Shown in pieces: positions 34,401 through 48,900 of a stretch of 64,000 nt of DNA (position 1 is the first letter of the stretch; every line of letters begins with the position of its first letter). The notes under the pieces are model-generated. The model had not been told where the DNA came from. It searched no databases and saw nothing but the letters and a program-made list of their open reading frames with translations. The DNA is taken from assembly GCF_022581195.2 (NCBI RefSeq), contig NC_061463.1, positions 11,842,001 to 11,906,000 on the forward strand, written 5' to 3'. Source of the stretch: Helicoverpa zea (taxonomy: Eukaryota > Arthropoda > Insecta > Lepidoptera > Noctuidae). A program made the position numbers and the translations under genes.

Positions 34401-36885
34401 TTTTCGGCGATTTTTATTTCTTTCTACAAAATTACAGGGCTGTCAGGAAGTGGTCAAACGATAATAGACAACAGTAGTTTTCTTTCAAAAGTCTAGTTGA
34501 GATACGCGGCTTTTAAGCCAATGATTTGAAAGAAGTTGTCTATGATTTCTTCAAACAAACTACAGTTTTGCTTTCTTATTACTCGAGTTTTCAATATTGT
34601 AGAAGAGGTAAATAAAAATAAGCACAAGTAGCAATTGGTTATATTAACTAGGTTTGAATTGATTTATTTTAAAGTGCCATCTTCTGTAGTCTATCCTATG
34701 TAATTATTGATGAAATACTGGTTATCAAAAACAGATGGCGCTTGCGGTACCATTTCATCATTTCAGATAGGTCCGAATGGTTTTTGGCATAGGGTTCTGT
34801 AATACTTTTGTAAATGTTTTCAAGTTCTTATAAATCTATGTTTACAAGTTTATTCAATCCATGAGATGTGACACTCAGTTTTAACAGTAGCCAATTGGTA
34901 GTTCGGGATAGTTGGAATTGGGAGGATGATGATACATATAAAAAAAAACTATTTCAGTTGATTCAAAAAATATAGTATATAGGTAATGTATGTAAACTAG
35001 TATTCTGAAGAGGGGTAATTATATTTGTAGGTTTGTTCGTACCCTAGCTACTGAACTGATTGGTTTTGAAAAAATATTTTTTTTTTAGTTTCAATGTATT
35101 GACCCATTTAACGTGATTTTTGTCACTATAAGTTGGACCTAACTTGCCACTCTCATCTCGAATTCCGATTTTGAAATAACACTAAGTTCCGTCCGAGATG
35201 GTAGAGAATGATGTAAGTTCAGGATTTCACATATATCCCGTCGCTCTCTGATGATGATAATATCATCGAGAATTTCCTGTATTCATATGAAATTAAGTAG
35301 GTATTTTATGTATGGCCATGAATAAGTGTAGGGCAGAAAAGCCGGGATAATAACAACATATTTATATAAATACATTTATTTTACCTTTGGTTCACTTATT
35401 TATTAACAGAACTATTCTAATTACACAATATAATAAATTATTTTAAGCAAACATTTTCCTTTTTTGATACTCTGTCGTCACAAATCCTGATTAAAATAAA
35501 TAGTAACTTTTTACGTTACCAAAACTGTTTGTATATTAAAATAACAATGTCAACATAACGGTTTCTCCCACGTAGCTATGTTTGAGGGGCTATTTATCCT
35601 AATTGACTTTTACATATCAGTCTTCACAAGAACTATTATTATTACAATATTTTGCTACAACTCAACGTGACAATTATTTGCCGTGATCATGAACAATTTT
35701 TGTAGAATATTGTTTTAGCAATGAACACTACATTGCACATTTGCTATACGCATTATAAAACAGAATGAGTCACAGTTTCAGAGAACTTGTTGATCATATT
35801 AAATTAAAGATAAAAACCAAGAGCAATAAAAATTGTTACTTTCATAGCTCAAAAATGAAAACAGCACTTCTTTGAAAAACGTTGATCGAGTTCTATTAAT
35901 AACGATTTACATACTGTGTTTAGAAGTAGGCATAAAGCGAACTATTCGAAATATTGCAAAGGCTATGCATGGAAGGTGCTGCCGAAAATAAATGATGAAT
36001 TACAAGGACTCAAATAAAGCATATTAGCTTAACTGAGTCAGTAAGAACAATGATACCTACTGGAATTGGAAGTGTCCTCATGAATCTCGTCAAACATTTG
36101 TCAGGTCTTTTTGAGGCGGATACAGACTAACCAAATTGCAATCAATTACACATTTTAGTGCCTGGATCCAATCTTACAGAACTGAACGATCGTATAAAAA
36201 CTAAAAATAATTTATAACCTAAAGGAATGCATTCTTACGTTTAAATAATATTACATATATTATAATTATTTTCTTATCTCATTAAAGATTATTTATATAA
36301 AAAATAAAGGTAATATTTTACTTTGGTTAAGTTAACTGGTAAGCATCAATTATAGCTATTAGAACCTGATTTTATATACATATGTATAATTAATATTTAC
36401 AGGAATTAGATTTACTGTGCACTCACTATAACATACTGTCTTTAAAAGTCGTTAAGTTTGTGCATTGAACAGTTACATAGATTATTTTGATCGACAGTCC
36501 AATAACACAAGGCTGTTTGGATCGTAATAGATTTTGTATATGTTATAGTTAGGAATAGATAAGAATTACAATCTGTAGTGAGCATACAGTTTCTAGTACA
36601 TAAAATCATTTTTATTTCGGTCTAAAAATTGCAATCCACTTTTTACGACGTCGGCGCTCTGTTAATGAGATTCATAAACGTAGGTAAATGCAGAATTGGG
36701 TTAGCACTAGATATCTAGCGGACATAGTAAACTAAAAGAAACTCTAACGGGTTACAGCGCAATTTCTACGGAACCCAAAAAAAAAAACAACCAAATATAA
36801 GTTTTAAGCATACAAGTTTTAAGCAAATTAAATAACACTTTCCTGATGCTTAGGAATTTGTGTGTAAACTAAACTATTTTGGACG
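34401..36885. other. Intergenic region, mostly featureless
   Basis: The first few hundred bases hold the ATP synthase d promoter. Near 35010-35100 is a short repeat-like piece (GTACCCTAGCTACTGAACTG). Near 35150-35210 a short CATCTCG...CGAGATG mirror pair occurs. The rest is AT-rich without ORFs. The right part may be receptor 3' UTR. Confidence 0.5.
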
Positions 36886-36891
36886 TTTATT
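36886..36891 (-). terminator. Candidate poly(A) signal of the Tre1/Moody-like receptor
   Basis: TTTATT on the plus strand (AATAAA on the minus) lies about 100 nt after the receptor stop. Other copies lie further down, so this is only one option. Confidence 0.35.
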
Positions 36892-36990
36892 GATTTACAA
36901 TACAACGATAAAACTTGCAATCAACTTCAAACCATAAAGAATTCTCTCAAAGGAAACATTTCGTTTCGCCGATAGATGTCACTGGTGTAT

Positions 36991-39900
36991 TCATAAATTG
37001 GCGGGCTTATCCTTCATGTGGTTTCGTTTTTCGGCGTAATGCGGGGAGTTAGAAGAATGGCCCATAGTCCGGCTGCCCCAGGTTGTCCGTCGGCCCACGG
37101 TGCTGTTCTTGCAGAATTTGAGTAGATTGGCGTAGGCTGCTCTGTACTGTCTGTTGGTGGCGGCGTAAATCAGTGGGTTGATGACGCTGGACGCCCAGGC
37201 GAGGATCGAAGCTATGATGTGCAACCAGGGGTAGGTGATCCCGTCGTCTGCCACGTTCATGATCATCAGCGGTAGGAAACACGCGAGGAAGCACAGGAAG
37301 ATTGTCAGCATGAGAGTCGTTAGGCGGGAGTCCTCTTCTTTCTCTTTGGCTGTTTGACCGGATAGTTTGCTGTGGACAAGAAAGACCATACGTTTATTTC
37401 GTTCACACGCATTTCACTGCTCAAAATTAGTATGGAACCTTTAGCTTCATTCGAATATTCACGGATGCTACATGAATTTTTAACAACGGGACATAAAATC
37501 CCGGGAATATAACATCCCACCACCACTTAAAACTCAACACACCCAGCCCACCACCACATTAGCCACGCTAGTGACATGTGATCCTCACCCACATACACAC
37601 CTGCGGCCCTCCAGCTTCCTCTTACTCTGGCGCACTCTCCAGTAGATGCAGGAGTAAGACACGATGATGACCACGCACGGCAGAGCGAAGCCGAACACGA
37701 ATAGATACTTCTTGGGCGACTTGCCGTCCTTGGGTAGGATGGTGCAGGAAAACGTGCTGGCGTCTAGGCCTAGCTGGCCCCATACGCCGAGGAGGGGTGG
37801 TACCTGGGGGAAAAAATATTTGTGTAGTTAAAACAGAGCTTTGAACTTGTCAAAGAACCTAGATTCGCCTACTAAGGGCTTAACTTGTCGAAACTACGAA
37901 TACCAAAAATGGAAGCTGCAGATCTTACACGATCTCGCCATCAAACGTAAAAGTTTGGCGAGTTTAGACTTAAGATACACACCTATGTAATTATTTAAAT
38001 TTCAATAAAAAAAAGATTGATGAAATAAACTCCTAAGTATAGATAGAAAAAAATAAACCGGCCAAGTGCGAGTCGGACTCGCGCACCGAGGGTTCCGTAC
38101 AAATGCTGTATAGATAAAAAGTGAGTTTCGCGCCAACCGTTCAGTTTAGAACAATCATAGTTATGGTAATTTCGTGAGAGTCAAAATAGTTAATATTTTT
38201 TATTTTATAATATAACTAAAATAGTAGGCCAGTACCTTGTAAAAGTTATTTTATTGAAGTTATTTATATACAACATTTTATAGTCATCATTCAGAAATCT
38301 GATTGAAAATAACTAATTATGTCTTAAAGGTCATGGGGCATATCTGACCCGCTTTGTAAAAAGTGGCGGACATGAATCAAAGTAGTTTTAAATCGTGGAG
38401 AATGGTATGACGTTTCTTTGAATATAAATATTTTATTAAAATTCTATGGAGACGAATGTCCAGGATCGTTTGAAAAATATAAAAGACAAGCAGTTTCAGA
38501 GGATTGTACAGGTTACAATGCTAGTTTTTATTGTTAAAAACATTTCATAAAGAAGGAAGGTGCCAATCCGGATGACCAGGATCTGATGAGGATCTGGAAA
38601 CCCTGAGAAATCGAGGGCAACTCTTAAATATTGTAGGCACGCATCGAGTCATAACCAGACATGTGAGTGTATTTTTGAGGGTACTAGTAAACAGTGAAGG
38701 TTTGGAGCTGATTTGATTATGGAGACTACAGAGAGTCAAGGGAACTCCCGAACGGTATGTTGCAACTACCACGTGTTTGGGCTTATTTTATTCGTATTGG
38801 CGAAGACTTTCCACAAAGATAGGTTTGACTGCCATTGTGGGATCGACAGCTAAGATCAGATATAGTTATGGGAACTCCTTTACAATTTATAACGTAACCT
38901 TGTGTTGGAGCTTATTTTATTTTAGGTGATGAGAATTCACTACTAACTTGGGTTAAAGCAGCCATTGCAGGAATGGGATCTTTTATTTTTGAGGGATTAA
39001 TCACCTAAAGAGCCCCAGTTTCAGGTTTTTTTCGAAACCGCCTGACGACTTGTAGCTGTTGAATTGTAACAACGACTTCTAGAGAGTAGGATTCGGGGCC
39101 GCTGGCTTTACGTTTCTAGAGCCTTGACAAAAGTGTAATTCTGTCCCTTTCTTTGTTTTATAAAGTCGGCATTATTTTATTTTGTAGCATTTTACAAACA
39201 AATCCAACTTCAAACATATAAAAAAGCAACAAGAAAACAAAAGCAAGAAAGAAATTAAAAAGATGTTAGGTGCATCGGTCTAGAAGTCGGTGTCTAGAGG
39301 ATGCATCTATATTTATTTAACCACCGAGATCTAGACCGATGCATATAATCAGTTTTCTTGTTGTTTTAGAAGTTGTTTTTTTTTTTTTGTAAAAAGTTTT
39401 AATTTTTAACTTTTGTGAAAAGTTCTCGTCAATACGAATAATATAAGCCCAAACACGACGTAACTAAAACATACCGAGTTCTCTCGACTTTCTCACGTCT
39501 CCATCATCAGATAAGCTCTAAACCTTCACTGTTTGATAGTATCACCAGACATACATCTGAGAATCAAGTTTTAATCCTATGCATGCCTACAATTTCTGAT
39601 AGTTGCCCTCGATTTCTGAGGATTTCCATCATCAGATCCTGACCTGATGACAATGGAAATAAACGGCGAGTATACTCTTTCACTACAAAGAAATGATTTC
39701 TCAAATCCGTCAAACTTGGTCGTTTAAATTCCCCATTGAAATGAGGAAAATATTTGATGTTTACACCTGATTTTCTCTAGATTCCCATGGTTCACATTGA
39801 TGCGACTAATGCCATAGTAAATCAGAGCCTTTATCATTATACTGTGCTATATTTCGTTCGTATCCGCCGTGGGTATGGTTTTCATACTAAGGTGCCCAAT

Positions 39901-42900
39901 GACCTTTGAATGATTTAAAATTTTTCACAGTTTAGAGGCCATTATATTTAAGAAGTGTTTGATATGAATTTCACTTTTTATTCAAAACTTTAATATCTCT
40001 ACGCGTTCATGTGAAAAAGGGTAGGTAGTAAGTTTATAATTATTAAAAAAATATTTTATGTCATGTAAGCAAAACTAAAAAAGTCGTGGTGGCCTAAAAA
40101 AGTCGTGGTGGCCTAGTGGGTAAAGAACCAACCTTTCGAGTATGAGGGTGTGGGTTCGATTCCAGGGTCAGGCAAGTACCAATGCAACTTTTCTAAGTTT
40201 GTATGTACTTTCTAAGTATACTTAGACACCAATGACTGATAAAAAGGTGAAGGAAAACATCTTGAGGAAACCTGGACTATAAAGTCTGAAATCACCAACC
40301 TGCATTGAGCAAGCGTGGTGATTAATGCTCAATCCTTCTCCATGTGAGAGGAGGCCTGTGCCCAGCAGTGGGACGATAAAAAAAAAAAAGGCTGTAACAG
40401 CAAAAATAATATTTTAATATTTTATGTAACTTCAAATTTATCACTTTCGCAATTTTTCCTTTATCTGTACTATATAACGTTGCTTCGTGCCGAATTTTAA
40501 GATTCTGAGTTCACGGGAAGTACCTTGTAGGTTTTGATTCCCTAGCGTGTGACGGAAATTCGTCTAAGGTGTCGGTAAAACTGCTGTATCTTTTGATCGC
40601 GTTAACTTAGAAGTTTGATTTTTTCATTGCTTAAAGGGACAATAGACCTAGGTATTTGGTACAAATTTCAATTTGGTACCTTTATTCGTTCGTGAGAAAT
40701 AAGGTAGTAAGTTTCATTTTATTAAAATATTTTTATTATATTATATAACAAAAAAAATGAGATTTTCGCAATTTTTCCTATATTTGCATTATATAACAAT
40801 GCTTCATGCCAAATTTCAAGATTCTGAGTTTACGGGAAGTACCCTGTAGGTTTTGATTCCTTTGCGAGTGTCGAGAATTTGTTGAAAATATCGACATAAT
40901 CGGTTGTATCTTTTGATTGGCTTGGCTTAGAAGCTTGATATTTTCACAGCCTAGAGGGACAATAGACCCGAGTATTTCATGTGAATTTCAACTTGATACG
41001 TCCACGCGTTCTTAAGATAAAGGGTCTTGACAGACAGACAGACAGACAGACAGACGGACAACAAAGTGATCCTATAAGGGTTCCGTTTTTTCCTTTCGAG
41101 GTACGGAACCCTAAAAAGAAAAAAAAAATGGAAATAGCAGTTACAGCTATGTTAACGTTACTTTGACTAACGTTTACATAATGTGAAGCCTGTTATTGCA
41201 ATAAGCACTACTTTAAAACATAGTTATGATGAAAACGCTTTATTTCGTTGAAGGTTTATTTCAGAAGTTCTCTGTATCCTTAAATTTTTTTATTGATGAA
41301 ATGATGATAAGCCCTATCAAACAAAAAACTAATATGCCATGACGGAACAAAATAATCAGCACCGTCAACATTTTATTGAATGCGGGTTCTCATAAAGCTG
41401 AATTATTCAAAAGGGTGTTAATGTCAAGTGGTATTAAAATGCAACAGTTTCGAGTCATTAACGCGATTCCCACTGTTGGACTAAATTGCTGTTTCACGAC
41501 TATTTTATTTTCTACTATAGGCAGTAATTGAGATGACTGTGTGAGTTGTGGGAGGGAAATAGGTTTAGTAGACACTAAAGGAACTTTAGTGCTGTGGTGC
41601 GAGTTACAGAAATAAGCGAGTTAGACATGTAAGTACCTAGACTAGCCAAGACGTGTCTGATTTTCGTTGTGATTTTTATTAAATATTTAGGTAATTTGTA
41701 TTATATGTTTTATGTGAGAGCCAAACAAAGGTGTCGAAAGAAAAAATACTATTGAAAGAAAATATACTTTTTGGACCAAAACAAATACATATTTTAGAAG
41801 GATATGTCATTTAATTTTTTGTCGTTTAAATCCGGGATTCTTCGGAAATTCTGTAACTCTTTTTTACATTTTCGTCGACAGCACATTCCATCATCATGGT
41901 TACATCATAGTAATTAATGAGTACGCTGTGCTAGCGGAGGATGTTAGCTAATTCAGGACAATCAACGCGTGGAAGTGCAATGAACTAATTCTAGCTTCCT
42001 TTATTACCATAAAAGTTTATTTATTTGGGCTGGCAACATCGTTGCAATGAACCAATGGCAGCGTTGTGTGTGTTCCAAGTAACGGATAAAAGTATTATCT
42101 TTTTGATTCCAGTAATAATTTAATATTGTTATTGTAGGCTGTAATAAATTGTGTTTTTTGTTCCGGGTCCCTTTATTATTTATGACTGACTTTAAACAGA
42201 TGGTTTGGATCGTACATTTATTTGATTTTGTTATTGTTTAACGTTTACCTATGACTTTTGAATAATATTTTTTTTATGTTCTTTAGATGTAATGTATAAA
42301 GTGTATTTACCGGGTTCTTATACAAATAACATAAGAGAAAAAACAAGTGCTTTCGATTTAAATAGCGTAAAACTCGCTAAAGTACGATTATTTTTATGTA
42401 ACTGAGCCTAGTTTCGATACTTTTCATTTTCCAAGTTCCCATTTCTTTCCATAATGATTCGGTTCACTTTGGCAAAATGTTCAATTTAACAAATCTCAAG
42501 CAAGAACTTGATGAAAGCTGGCGTCGACTGATAGACTGATTTGTGTTTTGATTCCAATGTGATGCGATTGTTTTTGTTATAAAAATACCTAGAAATTTTG
42601 TTTAAACGCCGTCCAATGATTGATAGGAACCATTTGTTACAATATTCTTGTGTATTTTATGTTTGAACGTAATGAGAGTGAAAATGCTTGCAATTTTGAG
42701 GAAATGCTCATAGTCATTATCTACATATGCATTTGATGATTATGTGTAGGTACACAACACTCGCGTATGTGAGTGGCCGTGATGAGGTGTATTTGAGTTT
42801 AGTTATTTCTGTCCATTTTCAAAGACATCGTTGCATAAGAATATGCAATAAAACATAGACACACTGAGCACAATTAGGCACTTAACTTTGTATGAACTTA

Positions 42901-45900
42901 CCATCAGTCCGAATGAGACCAGCCATATAAGCAGCAGTTGCACCCAGATCTTCGTAGTGGTGTATATTTGCGAGTACATGTCGTAGTACGCGATCAGAGT
43001 GTATCTGAAACAATACGCAGAAATCAGCATCAAACGCACCATTCTATAGCAAAGTACTCAAGTATGCGGTATCGTATAAATCTAGGTTATATTTACATAC
43101 ACGGTTCAACTATTTTTAGACGTAAAAAGGTAAACAATTTACTAGAGGAAGTAAAAGAACCTATCTATACGTGGATTTTAAAATATTTGGAGCGTTCCTA
43201 TTTTAGTGAAGTTAAGATAAAAATATTGAGGAAATAACATCATTGGTATTTAGAATTTCTAGTGAATTTGTATGGATCGATAAACACACTTAAAATTTGT
43301 TTACATTTTCACCTACAATAGGGCCACCCTTGTGAAGGAACGTCAACGAGAAAGTACTTATAAGCTGATTTATGATAATAAACTTATGTACAGGCTTAGA
43401 AGGGATAATACCTTAAGACATTCTCTGCCATTGAACTTTTGTACCCAAAGACAACACGTGTTACATGAAATAAGTTCTCATCTAATTACGCACCTTCTTA
43501 AAACTGTCACCAAACTAAAGTCTGAAGAGTTTGTTTGCTCGCGATAATCTTAAAAACCTTTGAAACGATTTGAAAAATAACTTTTTAGATATCGAGGAAG
43601 GTTATAGACCACTTTTATCCCTAAAACTGTGAGCGGAAGCTGGAAGATGAATAGGATATGTGTTGCGTCTAGGGTTATTATGAAAAATGGTTACACAGGC
43701 ATGAGACGTAAGTGGACGTAGCTGGTTCATCCTCCATCTAATTAAAGACCAAACATCTCTCAATTAAAATTACCACAAGCTTTTAACCAGCAGTTTTATT
43801 TGACGCGATAAAACAACAAAGTGTCTCCACTTAAGTTGATAACATTTACTTTTCGCTTTCATAATATAATCACCACTTCACAACACTCCCTTATCTGGCG
43901 TGGGAAAGTGAGTATGTTTACCAAGGACCTCGGATTAGATAACAATTTGTGGCTTAACTTGTTGGATCACTGTAAGGATTGATATAATTAGTTAAATGGT
44001 GAAGGACGTGTCTGTCGGTGCCTTTGATTGTGTCTGCCTCCGTGGCAGTTGCGATGGATTTGCATTGGGAATCAATTACTGGTATTATGCGACTGTGATT
44101 ACGCTAGGCTGCCTTGAGAGCCGTTTTAGTCTAATGTGATCCTTTTGAAGTTATGACAGCAGCCTTGGTGCTCTGCACTGATCGATTGTAGTATTGTTTG
44201 CAATTGTTTGTTGTTGTAATTCAATAAAGCGAGGGTGAACTTTATCAAAGCAGGAATTATGATTGGTTATTTATATGTATTCCAAAACAAAAGCCTTACT
44301 ATAGTTCACAATAACGTGTCCCATTATGATAAAAAATCCCTTTAACAGCAACAGAAACGGCATCTAAATCACGATCTTAATGAGCTGCTTTCCCAACAAT
44401 CACATCAACAAATTAGAGTGCAGTACTTACAAAGCCTTTAACTGAAGGCAAACAGAACAAAAAACTAGAGGCACAGGCCCTCATTGTGCACAGTGGGCTC
44501 TTTGTGCCCCGGCTACTGACCCATCGTCAATGGGCTTATTTTTGTTTGGCTCGGGCCCTTCGCCCACTGGGCGGGACAGATGCGAACACAGATGGAACTG
44601 CGATGGATTAAATCGGTGACGCCAGATGCAAGCGATCCGTGACGGCAAATATTGCTTTAAGGTTTTATGTATTTTTGTATTTTCGGATATGGATTTGGAT
44701 ATGTCTACAGGAGGGTCACAATATACGGAAGATTGATAAATCAACACTTATGCACAACTGTGGGGATAATTTAATTAGAGTGATCATTGAAATAGTCCTT
44801 TAAAAGAACGAAGGCAGAGAGGGAGCATGAAACGTTTATTTACTTTTCAGGTACAAAAAGGTACATCATTGCTATAATTCGTCATATTTACAAGTGACCC
44901 TAAAAGCAATGACTTAAAATGACGTGTTTGATCTATCTCAGGATAAGGGCAAGACGATGATGATCCACCTTATTAGCATGAACCACCAAACAAGCATGAC
45001 TTTTGAGCAAAGAGGACAAATCGCTATTGCTCACACCGTGCACCACAACCTAAGGTTTGGGCATTTTATTTCATCTTGCATGTGGTTATTTCATAAATGG
45101 AACTTAAAATGCGTGTGCGCAAATATTTCGAATATAATGTAGGTCAGCTGAAGCACGTAGCGTGTAGGATGGTACCTTGTCCAGAGTCATTTGGTAGGTA
45201 ATCATCGCGTATGCGCCTGCGCTGTTTTTGGTTTAAAAAATATTGCTTCATCTTATGCATTATATGAAGCAAGCACATTTTAACCAACATTTTTTTTTTT
45301 TTGAGAACTTAAATGGTACAAGTCCTTAACCTAGTTGTAGAAAAAATATTGTATTCTTCTCTTGAACACTTAAATTTTGTTGAAATCTTTTGACTTTTAT
45401 TGAAAGAGTGTTGATGAAATCTAATTTTAGCAACATGCCTTTTGCAATAGACATCTTAGCTGATGACTGTCATATTTATTGAAAATTGAAGTGTAACTAA
45501 AAGACCACACCCCCAAAACGCCATTACCAGCAACAGACACGCAGATATACCTATTTATAATTCCAGCCTCTTGAAACAGGTGAACCACGCAAATGATTTG
45601 ATTTACACCACCTACGTCGATTGGCTAATACGTGTTATGATGTTATTCTGCACTGTACAGGATATTGCGATAATCATAAGATCGATTTAGTGCCAGAACA
45701 CTAAGTACGTGAGTATTGAAACTGTACAGTGCACGGTACACTGGTATCGGGTAAAATGTGGCTTGTAGATGCAGCGTCGTGCAATGTGACTCATGAAAGG
45801 AGAGTGAGATCGAAGCATTGACTATGGTTTTCAGCAAGATTACCAGAAATTGAAGCTGTGAAGCTACCTTTCATAAATAAATAAATTAACTTGCTGTATC

Positions 45901-48900
45901 TATTAATATAATGTAATTGACAAAGGGATAATTATTTTCGCTTTACATACAACTACGATACATACACCATACTATTTAAGATTCAGTTTTCATCTTTCTT
46001 CAGTTGTTTTACTTAACATATCTCTGCAACACCTTAAGATTGACCTGAGAGAGTGCATATGCCATATGGCATTAAAACAGCCTGTGTAACATTTAATTAA
46101 GTTTCAATAAGTAAACAAAATGATAACATGCTTCTAGAGTTGCACTATTTCTGCAATTATCAACACTGGAACAACTTGAAAAAGCTTTGTTTTTCCAAGG
46201 CTTTCCATGCTTACCTTCTAAGCAGGTTAATTTCATCAATATGCTAGCGAACCTCGTGTGAACAATTTTATTGCCGCAACATCTTGGAAATCCTTCGTGC
46301 GTAAGCGCAATCAAACCAAGTCAACGATAACTCATTTAACTCAATTTTATTCGAGTTTTACGAGATCTCTTGTTAATGTTTGAGATACATTCCGATTGCG
46401 ACTTTGTCAAGTGTTCTAGTTCGTACATTTACTTACTATTAGAAGTCATTTTAATATTTTAGTCGCTAATTCTTTGGGTTTCCCTTCAAAAAACTTGATT
46501 TAACTTGATAAAACAAGTTTAACTTAGGTATAACTTGATATTGTAAGAGCCAATGAGTGTAAGTTTACCGACAAGAACTTTCAACAATATTGATGAATAA
46601 TTTACTAAAATTTTACTAAATAAGTACGCACTGAAATAATTTGCAAAGTAAATCTATATTTACATCTTAAGAGAAGGGCACCTCTTAATACGCAATTAAG
46701 GCGAATCCTGAAAGCTAAAAATAAAGCAACGTGTTTTCGAGAAAGGCTCGTAAGCATATAAACAAAAATGTTTATTATTTTGAATTAAATATTTTCACAT
46801 TTATCGGCCATTAGTGTACTTATAAATTAAGTTCCAATGTAAGCTGCTGTTGAATAATTTGAGTCTGGTTGAAAGCGTTTCTTTGAGTGCGTGACCGATT
46901 TTTCAGTAACATTGGTTTCATACAATTTTCTTGTTAAACTTGAAATCCTTTATTTATATTGAGCGGCTGTTAACAAACTATTTCTACAACTACGGGAAGA
47001 ATAGGACATTTTTTTATTTTTTGTAGGTAGAAAAGGATATGTATTTTCCCAGGGGATGATTCTTATTTTATTATTATTTTATAGGTACAGGAAAAGTCTA
47101 GACCCACCCAAAACAAAAATGTGAAAGACTGCCAAGTTCGATAATATGGGAATGCTTCGCCTATAAAAGAAGTGAGATCTGAATAAGTACCAAGTTCCAT
47201 ACACATACCTCAGTTAAAAATAGTTACTTTTTAACGATGTTACTTGGCAAGTTTTCACACACCTTGTTATAAACCTACTAAACGCATGAATCAAGTATTT
47301 AATTTTCTATTAAAACTTGCCAAGTAACATCATTAAAAAGTAACTATTTTTAACTGAGGTATGTGTATGGAACTTGGTACTTATTCAGATCTCACTTCTT
47401 TTATAGGCGAAGCATTCCCATATTATCGAACTTGGCAGTCTTTCACATTTTTGTTTTGGGTGGGATTTCATTTATTTTTGTAAGGTTGTTTATTTTATTT
47501 TTTTCTTATGATGAAGTTAGTTAAAGAAATGTCTCATTTATACTATCTTTCAGATTTTTTAATATGCACTATGTTTCTTACAAAGAAATGAACTAGATTA
47601 ACTAAATGGACTAGATTTACCAACTGACTGACATGACATGTTATCATATATTATGTTCGTGGATCAAAGTTACACATTCGTTATTTTCGAAAGTGATTCA
47701 CACTTGGCCGTTTTCAGATTTTTACTTTACTTTGACTAAATACAAACCTTTGTAACGAATTTCAGATCGGTACGACCATTCGAAGATATATTATATAAAT
47801 ATAGATAAATTTAGTTCGTTTTAGTTCCTTAGGGGTATAAATTTACACCGGGTATAAAACACCTTCATTATTTTGAAACCGACTCACACTTGGCCATTTT
47901 CAGATTTTTCCCTTTACCTTGACATAAAGACCTACCTCCATGCCAAATTTCAAGTCAATACGACCATTGGAAGTGGTCTAGGTTTTTGATGAGTGAGTCA
48001 GTGAATCAGTCAGTCAGTAAGTGTATAGTAAAAATAGCGATTTTCTGACGTCAATATCTCAAGACCTACAATAGGTATATTAATGAAATTTTGTATTTTA
48101 GATAAGTGAGGGGGTCTCAATAGATACTAGAAATTTGATATGCGTAAATAAAATAGATTTTGAGTTACAGGGGGGTCGAATTTGGCCCGAAATGGTTCGT
48201 GTAATATAACCCACGGCCGGTGTGTCGCTTTTTTTGCTCGAACTTGGCGGACACACTGCCGTGTGTCTAGATTTTGTACCGAGTTTACCATGAAATTCTA
48301 GTCACTTGCTGAAGCGTTAGTAATTCTAGTTAATTACAAAGTAATCACCAAACATGCAGTTCGTTATAATCTTATCACTTATTCCCATGAATGATGGATC
48401 AGCCAATAATGACAGAGTTTTACCAAATACCCACGCACGGCCGACATAATTATAAGTTTGTCTTGTTTTCTATCACTTTCTGAAGAAAACTATTTTAATT
48501 TCAACGCATCAATGGCTGGTATTCACAGATAAATAGCTTCTGTACATGTTATAATTACTGCTTAGTCGTCATACCAATACCAAAACGTTGTTGAAGTTAT
48601 TGGCAATAGAAGTCAGTGAAGAATTTGCGGATTTATTTTTTACGGTATTACTTTCCCGGTTTTATCCACGTCCCGTGACCCCAAATTACTTGTCGTACCC
48701 GAATAAAAAAAGCCTGTGCCACCTGAAAATAGTCTAGCTTCCCTACAATGCAAGATTTTTTCATATCAGTTCAACAGTACAATAAATCTATTGTAGAAGA
48801 AAACTGAAAGAAATCTGTTTCGAGTTTTGAATAAAATAAATCAAACAAACTTTATTATTCATCTGTGTGCTTAGGGAAAACTATGCCTTTGACTATATTT

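Larger units (their letters stand above)
38057..41117. mobile_element. Composite moth repeat with GGGTTCCGTAC/GTACGGAACCC ends
   Basis: The left end begins GGCCAAGTGCGAGTCGGACT and has GGGTTCCGTAC at about 38090-38100. The right end has a GACA microsatellite, then AGGGTTCCG...CGGAACCCT as a hairpin at about 41077-41112. Between them are roughly 270-bp tandem units (40435-40705, 40756-41027, and a weaker one near 39890-40030). I know the combination of these ends with a GACA run as a very common lepidopteran repeat, but not its formal class. It is interrupted by a foldback element and a SINE. Confidence 0.7.
37804..42901 (-). other. Receptor intron 3 with nested repeats
   Basis: This 5.1-kb intron is largely a roughly 3-kb repeat (38057-41117) that itself contains a foldback element and a SINE, listed separately. 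The part from 41120 to 42901 is AT-rich without recognised content. Confidence 0.75.

Noticed and set aside
37049..37294. Second minus-strand ORF overlapping receptor exon 5
   Set aside because: It is an alternative frame of the last receptor exon, whose TM6/TM7 frame is clear.
40145..40170. Possible tRNA gene from the GGTTCGATTCC B box
   Set aside because: The A and B boxes belong to a SINE with the known lepidopteran 3' tail; no tRNA cloverleaf with acceptor stem is present.
44481..46314. Small ORFs in receptor intron 2
   Set aside because: They are short, of intron-like composition, and unsupported by splice signals or family resemblance.
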